From Bifidobacterium sp. (GTDB taxonomy: Bacteria > Actinomycetota > Actinomycetes > Actinomycetales > Bifidobacteriaceae): a stretch of 8,671 nucleotides of DNA. Shown here piece after piece: positions 1 to 5,234 of this stretch. The notes beneath the pieces are model-generated. The model ran no database searches. It had not been told where the DNA came from and worked only from the letters and a program-made list of their open reading frames with translations. The position numbers and the translations under genes were made by a program. How positions within the stretch are numbered: the stretch's first letter is position 1; each line of letters starts with the position of its first letter. Where the stretch lies: the NCBI GenBank assembly GCA_022739095.1, contig JAIJEI010000077.1, forward strand, positions 1-8,671, in the 5' to 3' direction.

Positions 1-12
1 ATCCGACTCCGG

Positions 13-56
13 GGCACCTCCGTTAGAGGGGAGCCAAGTACTTTTTTCTGAGGGGA
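13..56 (-). repeat. Diverged REP-like hairpin element beyond aroKB
   Basis: Read on the minus strand, this stretch has TCCCCTCAG (56 to 48), a 13-nt A-rich middle, GCTCCCCTC (34 to 26) and then a weak stem partner. The stem is CCTC at 17-20 against GAGG at 26-29, with a 5-nt loop. The same order of blocks occurs at 3518-3563 on the plus strand, and the two copies share the 12-mer GAGGGGAGCCAA exactly (26-37 and 3555-3566). I recognise this as a family of short palindromic intergenic repeats common in B. longum genomes, but that is from memory. This copy has lost most of its hairpin. On the plus strand a run of six T (42-47) follows the GC-rich arm, so it could also act as a weak terminator for a plus-strand gene outside the window. 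Confidence 0.5.
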
Positions 57-60
57 TGGC

Positions 61-84
61 GAACGGCACGGCCTGTGGCCGTTC
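61..84 (-). terminator. Possible aroKB terminator hairpin without U-tract
   Basis: Three nucleotides past the aroKB stop codon lies an inverted repeat. GAACGGC (61-67) pairs with GCCGTTC (78-84), or alternatively ACGGCC (68-73) pairs with GGCCGT (77-82) around a 3-nt loop. On the minus-strand transcript no U-tract follows; the next bases are GCCATCCCCTCAG and then A-residues. It is therefore not a textbook Rho-independent terminator. It may stabilise the 3' end or terminate imperfectly. Confidence 0.35.
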
Positions 85-86
85 AA

Positions 87-1709
87 TTATTGCTGGATAC
101 GACGGAAGGCTTCTTCTACGGCGTCGGCGGGCGGGTTGTCGAGGTGTACGACGTGACCAATCTCGTCAAGGACCACGAAACGCAGTTCGTTGCCACGGGC
201 TTTCTTGTCGCGATGCATCAATGCGAGCACGTCGTCGAACGAGCCGCCATGCCACGACGTCGGCAGACCCAGCGAAGCGAGCAACGAGCGGTGATAGTCA
301 ACCAGATCCTGATCGATGTAACCGATCAGATGGGCCAGCTCGGCGGCATACACCATACCGACGGCCACCGCATTGCCATGCCTCCAGCGGAAGTGCTCGA
401 GCTTTTCGATGGCATGGCCCATCGTGTGCCCGTAGTTGAGGAATTCACGAAGACCCTTCTCCTTCAAATCGGAGGAGACGTGGTAGACCTTGACCTTTAC
501 CGTGCGCTCAATGAGCTCGGCAACCACGTCTTCGAGCGGCGAGCCGAGGAATGTAGAGCCGTCGAAAGCGCGCAGTTCAGCTGCGTGGTCTTCGAGGATG
601 TGCAGGATCTCGGGGTCGCGGATGAAACCGGATTTGGCGACTTCGCCGAGGCCCTCGATGAAGATGTCATTGGGCAGCGTAGCCAGCGTCTTGGTGTCGG
701 CCAGCACACCGGCAGGCGTGTAGAACGAGCCGACGAGGTTCTTGCCCTGCGGGGTGTTGATGCCGGTTTTGCCACCGGTGGAGGCATCCACCATGGCCAG
801 CAGCGAGGTCGGGCAGTTCACATAGCGCACGCCGCGCATCCACGTGGCAGCCACGAAACCGGCCAAATCGGTTGCGGCACCGCCGCCAAGCCCCACCACG
901 GCATCGGATCGGGTGAAGCCTTCGTTACCGAGGCGTTCCCAGATGCCGTTGGCCACGGTAATGGTCTTGCCGGGTTCGGCATCCGGAATCACGATGTCGG
1001 AAACCTCATAGCCGCCCTGACGCAGCAGGGCACGGGCACGATCGGAGTGTCGCTGCACCGGCTGGGTGTGGATAAGCGCGATTTTGGCGGGTTTGGGTCC
1101 CAGCACGTCGACCAGATGGTTCATGGCACCTTCGCCGATGACCACATCATACGGTTCAATTGCCGCTCCGGTAACGTGCACTGCTCGCTCAGATACCATA
1201 TCAATCACTTTCTTCGCTGCGCCCTGAGGCGTAAGCCCCCGGGTATGGACATGAACGTTGGCAATCTCGCGGAATACCGGGTCACGCTGCTTGAACAGTT
1301 TTTTCCAACAGGCATTGGCGTTGCCATTGAGCATGGGCCGGCCTCCCCCGCGATTCGCGCGTGCCATGGCTTCCGTCGGTTCGGCGTCAAGGTAAACCAC
1401 ACGACCGCCATGGCCGATGTATGAGGCGAGGGCATGCTGGGTGGATGGCGTCATGGGAGCGCCACCGCCCAGCGAAAAGATGCCGTCGAAATCCTCAAGC
1501 ATATCGGCGATGAGATCGGCCTCGACCTCGCGGAATGCCGGCTCACCGTATTCCTCGAAGTAGGCGGGAATCTTCATGCCCACTTCACGTTCGATCTCTA
1601 CATCGGCATCGGCAAACGGCAGACGCAACATATGCGCCACTTCCTTACCGACACGTGTTTTGCCGGCTCCCATCATGCCGATGATGACGGCGCGGGGGCG
1701 TACGGTCAT
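87..1709 (-). CDS. aroKB: Fused shikimate kinase / 3-dehydroquinate synthase (AroK-AroB)
   Basis: This 540-aa cytoplasmic protein has two shikimate-pathway domains. Residues about 5-175 are shikimate kinase (shikimate + ATP to shikimate 3-phosphate). They carry a P-loop GMMGAGKT at 11-18, D34 and D36 for Mg and shikimate, FREVE at 59-63 (R60), GGGAP at 81-85, RP at 124-125 and the lid-like R142. Residues about 185-540 are 3-dehydroquinate synthase (DAHP to 3-dehydroquinate, using NAD and a divalent metal). They show GLGGGAATDLAGF at 273-285, PTSLLAMVDASTGGKTGIN at 300-318 and the metal ligands E356 (GEVAK), H428 (GHTMGHA) and H444 (RHGN). All catalytic signatures of both domains look intact, so both activities are likely. 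The start fits AGAGGA at 1725-1720, 10 nt before the ATG. The gene lies 82 nt downstream of aroC on the same strand, so co-transcription is likely. Separate aroK and aroB genes are the commoner arrangement in bacteria. The join is in frame, with a short linker near 172-185. Confidence 0.96.
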   Translation of the reverse strand: MTVRPRAVIIGMMGAGKTRVGKEVAHMLRLPFADADVEIEREVGMKIPAYFEEYGEPAFREVEADLIADMLEDFDGIFSLGGGAPMTPSTQHALASYIGHGGRVVYLDAEPTEAMARANRGGGRPMLNGNANACWKKLFKQRDPVFREIANVHVHTRGLTPQGAAKKVIDMVSERAVHVTGAAIEPYDVVIGEGAMNHLVDVLGPKPAKIALIHTQPVQRHSDRARALLRQGGYEVSDIVIPDAEPGKTITVANGIWERLGNEGFTRSDAVVGLGGGAATDLAGFVAATWMRGVRYVNCPTSLLAMVDASTGGKTGINTPQGKNLVGSFYTPAGVLADTKTLATLPNDIFIEGLGEVAKSGFIRDPEILHILEDHAAELRAFDGSTFLGSPLEDVVAELIERTVKVKVYHVSSDLKEKGLREFLNYGHTMGHAIEKLEHFRWRHGNAVAVGMVYAAELAHLIGYIDQDLVDYHRSLLASLGLPTSWHGGSFDDVLALMHRDKKARGNELRFVVLDEIGHVVHLDNPPADAVEEAFRRIQQ

Positions 1710-1750
1710 AATCTACGAATCCTCTCGACGATCGATGGGTACAGTTGCTG

Positions 1751-1780
1751 ATGGTTCCGCGGTAGTCGTCACGAAACCAT
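1751..1780 (-). repeat. Inverted repeat in the aroC-aroKB gap
   Basis: On the minus-strand transcript AUGGUUUC (1780-1773) can pair with GGAACCAU (1758-1751). This gives an 8-bp stem with one G-U pair around a 14-nt loop. It occupies the middle of the 82-nt gap between the aroC stop and the aroKB start (1710-1791), which otherwise shows only the aroKB ribosome-binding site. No U-tract follows, so a terminator is unlikely. It could be an mRNA-processing or stability structure, an operator, or chance. Confidence 0.4.
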
Positions 1781-1791
1781 ACGCCCTTCGT

Positions 1792-2979
1792 TCAGCGCAT
1801 GTGCTCCGGCCACGAGGCGAGATACGACTCAAGGTTGCGCCGTGTTTCGGCAACACTGTCTCCACCGAACTTATCCAGCGCGTACTTCGCCAAAGTCAGA
1901 CGTACCATGGCCTCGGCCACCACGGATGCCGCAGGCACGGCGGTGCTGTCGGAACGCTGGTTGATGGCTTGTGCGAATTCGCCGGTCAGCACGTCGACCG
2001 TACGCAGGGCCTTGGGGATGGACGGAATCGGCTTCATGGCACCGCGTACGCGAATCACCTGTCCATTGGACATGCCGCCTTCAATGCCACCTGCACGGTT
2101 GGACAGACGGTCGATGCGGCCGTCGGCGTTGACCACGATCTCATCATGCGCCTGCGAACCGGGGCGGGAGGCTTCCAGGAAGCCGTCGCCGATTTCCACA
2201 CCCTTGAACGCCTGAATACCCATAATCGCAGAGGCCAAAGCCGCGTCCAGTCGGCGGTCGGACTCCACATACGTGCCGATGCCGGCAGGCACACCGTAAG
2301 CCAGCACTTCAATCACGCCGCCCAACGTATCGGCGGCCTTCTTGGCTTCATTGATGCGTTCGATGATACGGGCCTCGGCCTCTTTATCCAACGTACGCAC
2401 GGGAGAGGCGTCCAACGCTTCCAGATCGTCAGGCGTGGGCAACGGCAAGTCAGGGTTGGTCTGCACGCCGCCGAGCGCCACCACGTGGGCTACGGTGCGG
2501 ATGCCGAACGCCTGATCCAGGAACTGCTTGGCCACCTCGCCCAAGGCCACGCGGGAGGCGGTCTCACGGGCGCTGGAGCGCTCCAGTACCGGACGGGCGT
2601 CATCAAAACAATACTTACGCATGCCAGTCAGATCGGCGTGGCCTGGGCGCGGACGACTCAGCGGCGCATTACGGCCTTCGCGCGGCAGGTCGTGATCAAG
2701 CGCGTCGGCGCTCATGACCTCGGTCCACTTCGGCCATTCGGTGTTGGCGATTTCGAGGGCCACCGGCGAGCCGAGGGTCAGGCCGTGGCGTACACCGGTC
2801 AGCAGACGGACCTTGTCTTGCTCGAACTTCATGCGGGCACCGCGACCATATCCAAGTCGACGGCGTGCCAGTGCGGAAACGATATCGTCCGTGCTAATAC
2901 GCACGCCGGCCGGCAACCCTTCAATCATGGCCACCAATGCTTCTCCGTGCGACTCCCCTGCCGTCTGCCAACGCAGCAT
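1792..2979 (-). CDS. aroC: Chorismate synthase
   Basis: This 395-aa protein catalyses the last common step of aromatic biosynthesis, EPSP to chorismate with loss of phosphate, using reduced FMN. Family signatures are visible along the whole length: AGESHGEAL at 7-15, RRRLGYGRGARM at 39-50, RPGHADLTGMRKY at 111-123, GGVIEVLAYGVPAGIG at 220-235, NRAGGIEGGMSNG at 294-306 and RSDSTAVPAAS at 342-352. H11 and H114 correspond to the two conserved catalytic histidines, and D344 to the conserved C-terminal aspartate. The length is usual for actinobacterial AroC. The start is set by GAGGG at 2989-2985, 5 nt before the ATG. It is the first minus-strand gene after the divergent prepilin peptidase, so its promoter should lie in 2980-3042 or inside the peptidase gene. 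It precedes aroKB by 82 nt, forming a two-gene shikimate cluster. Confidence 0.97.
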   Translation of the reverse strand: MLRWQTAGESHGEALVAMIEGLPAGVRISTDDIVSALARRRLGYGRGARMKFEQDKVRLLTGVRHGLTLGSPVALEIANTEWPKWTEVMSADALDHDLPREGRNAPLSRPRPGHADLTGMRKYCFDDARPVLERSSARETASRVALGEVAKQFLDQAFGIRTVAHVVALGGVQTNPDLPLPTPDDLEALDASPVRTLDKEAEARIIERINEAKKAADTLGGVIEVLAYGVPAGIGTYVESDRRLDAALASAIMGIQAFKGVEIGDGFLEASRPGSQAHDEIVVNADGRIDRLSNRAGGIEGGMSNGQVIRVRGAMKPIPSIPKALRTVDVLTGEFAQAINQRSDSTAVPAASVVAEAMVRLTLAKYALDKFGGDSVAETRRNLESYLASWPEHMR

Positions 2980-2984
2980 AACTT

Positions 2985-2989
2985 CCCTC
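2985..2989 (-). promoter_or_regulatory. aroC ribosome-binding site
   Basis: GAGGG on the minus strand lies 5 nt upstream of the aroC ATG. It supports this start, as does the N-terminal MLRWQTAGESHG, which matches where chorismate synthases begin. Confidence 0.6.
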
Positions 2990-2997
2990 GTTTCATG

Positions 2998-3021
2998 TGT
3001 GTACGTCTATGTGTACGTCTA
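2998..3021. repeat. Perfect 12-bp tandem direct repeat in a divergent intergenic region
   Basis: TGTGTACGTCTA occurs twice back to back (2998-3009 and 3010-3021) with no mismatch. It sits in the 63-nt region between the divergent starts of aroC (2979, minus) and the prepilin peptidase gene (3043, plus). Two identical half-sites at 12-bp spacing could be a transcription-factor operator controlling one or both genes, or a slippage-prone microrepeat that changes promoter spacing. I found no convincing -35/-10 pair on either strand here. Confidence 0.75.
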
Positions 3022-3042
3022 ACTAGGGGTTAATGTTAAGCC

Positions 3043-3507
3043 ATGCTATACCTGTTCACGCTACCCGGTCTGCTATGTGGGCTTGCGCTGTCCATTGAGG
3101 ATGTTCGTCATCGGCGGGTGCCGATCGCATGGGTGGCCGTGGGCGCGTTAATCCAGTTGGCCACCGATTTCGCGTATGGAGTGGTGGCGAACGACCTGTT
3201 CGTGCTGTTGCAGGCGCTGTTGTTCACCGTATTGTGTTGCCTGATCCAGTTCGCGTTGGCGTTGCTGGTGCCGCGGTCATTGGGATTCGGCGATGTGACC
3301 GCCTTGATACCTATGGGATTGTCTGTCGGACTGTTTGGTCTGTTGCCTGTGGTGGTCTGGTGGCTGGCGATGGGTGTTGCCGGCATCACATGGATTGCCT
3401 TGTGGACGCGATTCGACCCGCAACGCACATCACCGGCACATGCGGGCAAGGTGCCGTATGTGCCGGTGATATTGGCGGGCGCGATTGTGGCGGTGGCTGT
3501 TGCTTAA
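3043..3507 (+). CDS. Short A24 prepilin peptidase (TadV/CpaA-like)
   Basis: This 154-aa, very hydrophobic protein fits an A24 aspartic prepilin peptidase, which cleaves leader peptides of type IV or Tad pilins at the cytoplasmic membrane face. The two catalytic aspartates are D20 in EDVRHRRVP (19-27), which resembles the family's D-x-R-x-x-x-(I/V)-P motif, and D84 in GFGD (81-84), the GxGD motif. About four to six membrane segments are visible (around 1-18, 28-48, 52-76, 88-124 as a pair, and 138-154). The N-terminal cysteine-rich methyltransferase part of PilD-type enzymes is absent, as in TadV/CpaA. An in-frame TAA at 3037-3039 fixes ATG 3043 as the earliest start. The best Shine-Dalgarno match, AGGGG at 3025-3029, is 13 nt away, so initiation may be weak. 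It is the only plus-strand gene here, with no pilus genes beside it. In B. breve the Tad-pilus peptidase gene is, as I recall, also separate from the tad cluster. Which pilin it serves cannot be told from this window. Confidence 0.85.
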   Translation: MLYLFTLPGLLCGLALSIEDVRHRRVPIAWVAVGALIQLATDFAYGVVANDLFVLLQALLFTVLCCLIQFALALLVPRSLGFGDVTALIPMGLSVGLFGLLPVVVWWLAMGVAGITWIALWTRFDPQRTSPAHAGKVPYVPVILAGAIVAVAVA

Positions 3508-3517
3508 TCCCGTATTA

Positions 3518-3563
3518 CTCCCCTCAGTCCGCTTTGCGGACAGCTCCCCTCGACGAGGGGAGC
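3518..3563 (+). repeat. REP-like double hairpin between convergent genes
   Basis: The 68-nt gap between the convergent peptidase and mltG genes is filled by two adjacent stem-loops. GTCCGC (3527-3532) pairs with GCGGAC (3536-3541) around TTT. GCTCCCCTC (3543-3551) pairs with GAGGGGAGC (3555-3563) around GAC, a perfect 9-bp stem. CTCCCCTC is also repeated directly at 3518-3525, so it could pair instead with GAGGGGAG at 3555-3562 and enclose the first hairpin. Neither strand has a T-run after the stems, so this looks more like a REP-type repeat than a plain intrinsic terminator. It may still end transcription from both sides. A diverged copy lies at 13-56. Confidence 0.7.
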
Positions 3564-3575
3564 CAATGGGGATGA

Positions 3576-4757
3576 CTACTGGTTTTCGGCTTGCCACTTG
3601 CGCAGTTCGGCCACGTTCTGGTCGTGTTCATCGGCGGTTGCGGCGAACTTGGTTTCGCCGGTGTCCAGATTGACCGTGCAGAAGTACAGCCAATTGCCGT
3701 TTTCGGGGTGCAGTGCCGCTTGAATGGCGCTATCGCCGGGATTGCTGATCGGCGTGGGCGGCAGGCCGGAGATCTTGTACGTGTTGTATGGGTTGGACTC
3801 GTCCTGGGTCATCTCGGTGGTCACCTGCGCGGGCTTGACGTTATTGCCATAGGCCACGGTGGAATCCATACCCAACGACATGCCCTGCTCCAAACGGTTC
3901 TCGATGACTCGCGTCACTTTGCCGTAGTAATCAGCTTTGTTGACCTCGGCCTCGGCGATAGAGGCGATGATCATCACCCGTTCGCGGTCACTGCCGGTCG
4001 GTACGCCCAATTCATCCAACTTGGCGATGCGCTTATCGACCATGGCCTTGAGGATTTCCGAAGCGCTCTTCATGCTCTTGACGTTGTAGGTTCCCGGCTC
4101 CAGCCATCCCTCAAAGCTACCGTCCGCTTCATTGGGCAGAATATCCTTACCCTTGTTCTTGATAATCGTGTCGAATTCGCTTCGGGCGATGCCGGAAAGC
4201 TTCGCGGCGTCGGCGAACACATCGGTGACACGTTCACCGGGACGAACCTCAAGGAAGCCCGCCGCCTGGTTGGTGTCGGAGAGAACGGCGATCACATCGG
4301 ATGCGGCCATATGCTTCTTCAATGTGAACGTTCCCGGATAGAGTGTCGCGCTATTGGCGTTGACCACACTGGTGAACGCGGCGGTAGACTTGATGACTTC
4401 GGCCTTGAGCAGATTATCGGCGATCTCCGCCGCGCCTTGGCCCTCGCTCACGGTGAATTCGACCTCGCCATAGCCCGTTCCCCGATAGTCCGCGATGGCC
4501 GTCGACTGGTTGCTCCGGCTGTCGCGCCATGCGATGAGCTTGGTTACGCCGAAATAGCCGCCGCCGATAAGCAGGGCGACAATGGCGATAGCGATGATAA
4601 TGCCACTGATACGCTTGCGCTTGCGCTGTGCACGTCGCTTGCGTATCTCCTTGCGGGATTTCGGCGGTTTTGGCGGCTCGGCCCCGCGCATTGGTTCTGT
4701 CCCCTGTACGACCCAATGCGTGTTGTCATCAAAGAACTCGTTAAAATCATCGGTCAT
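3576..4757 (-). CDS. mltG: Endolytic murein transglycosylase MltG (YceG-like)
   Basis: This 393-aa, single-pass inner-membrane protein cleaves nascent glycan strands in peptidoglycan, releasing ends and setting chain length. Residues 1-50 are cytoplasmic: an acidic start, then a strongly basic K/R/P-rich stretch (29-49). One membrane segment follows at about 51-73, and the extracytoplasmic YceG domain runs to the C-terminus. Signatures are FEGWLEPGTY (215-224), IIASIAEAE (263-271), VIENRL (284-289), GMDSTVAYG (296-304), NPYNTYKISGLPP (322-334) and the YF...F...EH series (359-378). E269 aligns with the catalytic glutamate of E. coli MltG. The loop reads ASIAEAE where many homologues read ASI(I/V)EKE, so the flanking residues differ but the glutamate is kept. 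The start ATG is 10 nt after the ruvX stop, and a GAGG at 4769-4766 overlapping that stop lies 8 nt upstream. It is the last gene of alaS-ruvX-mltG. Confidence 0.94.
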   Translation of the reverse strand: MTDDFNEFFDDNTHWVVQGTEPMRGAEPPKPPKSRKEIRKRRAQRKRKRISGIIIAIAIVALLIGGGYFGVTKLIAWRDSRSNQSTAIADYRGTGYGEVEFTVSEGQGAAEIADNLLKAEVIKSTAAFTSVVNANSATLYPGTFTLKKHMAASDVIAVLSDTNQAAGFLEVRPGERVTDVFADAAKLSGIARSEFDTIIKNKGKDILPNEADGSFEGWLEPGTYNVKSMKSASEILKAMVDKRIAKLDELGVPTGSDRERVMIIASIAEAEVNKADYYGKVTRVIENRLEQGMSLGMDSTVAYGNNVKPAQVTTEMTQDESNPYNTYKISGLPPTPISNPGDSAIQAALHPENGNWLYFCTVNLDTGETKFAATADEHDQNVAELRKWQAENQ

Positions 4758-4767
4758 AACCGATACC

Positions 4768-5226
4768 TCACTGCTCCCGGGTACGGTCGAGTGCCGTCTG
4801 CAAAATCACCACTGCCGACTGCTGGTCAACCACCGGCCTGTGCTTGTTCGAAGCTTTATGGGCCTCGAACAGCTGACGATGCGCACTGACTGTTGTCAAT
4901 CTCTCATCTATCAATGATACCTGCGGAATCTGATACTCCGTAGAATCACTGTCTTCACTCTCTGCTTGTAGCCTCTTCTCCAGATTGGCCGCCCACCTGC
5001 GCGCTTTTTTGGCGCTTTTGCCTTCTGTACCGTCCATCTGCAGGGGCAGTCCGACGATTACATGTTCCACATGTTCGTCTTCGATGACGTTCAGGACCTC
5101 GTCGATAGCAAAGAAATAGTCGCCGGCAACATGAATGTTGCCAGCAGGGTGTGCAAAGGTAAGCTCCGGGTCGGACAGTGACAGTCCGACCCGGGCATTA
5201 CCCAAATCAACGCCTAACCACACCAT
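4768..5226 (-). CDS. ruvX: RuvX/YqgF family pre-16S rRNA nuclease / putative resolvase
   Basis: This 152-aa cytoplasmic protein has the RNase H-like YqgF fold. The family is linked to maturation of the 16S rRNA 5' end, and some members cleave Holliday junctions. Visible motifs are GVDLGNARVGLS (5-16), HVIVGLPLQMDGTEG (55-69), SLIDERLTT (104-112) and VVDQQSAVVILQ (132-143). The expected metal-binding acidic residues are D7, E108 and D134. Residues 85-97 form a charged, low-complexity Glu/Ser/Asp insert before the third motif. The length is normal for the family. The ATG is 8 nt after the alaS stop and has no good Shine-Dalgarno of its own, so it is probably translated by coupling to alaS. The stop is 10 nt before mltG. 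The next codon, GTG at 5223, could also start the protein with one residue less. Confidence 0.93.
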   Translation of the reverse strand: MVWLGVDLGNARVGLSLSDPELTFAHPAGNIHVAGDYFFAIDEVLNVIEDEHVEHVIVGLPLQMDGTEGKSAKKARRWAANLEKRLQAESEDSDSTEYQIPQVSLIDERLTTVSAHRQLFEAHKASNKHRPVVDQQSAVVILQTALDRTREQ

Positions 5227-5234
5227 TGGCGGAA

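Noticed and set aside
75..1424. A 449-codon plus-strand open frame opposite aroKB
   Set aside because: It is a shadow of the shikimate kinase / DHQ synthase gene, with no recognisable motif or ribosome-binding site.
1576..3033. A 485-codon plus-strand open frame across aroC
   Set aside because: It is antisense to aroC, which carries every chorismate synthase motif. The translated plus-strand protein has low-quality composition and no domain I recognise.
3591..4889. A 432-codon plus-strand open frame opposite mltG and ruvX
   Set aside because: It overlaps two well-supported minus-strand genes and shows no family signature.
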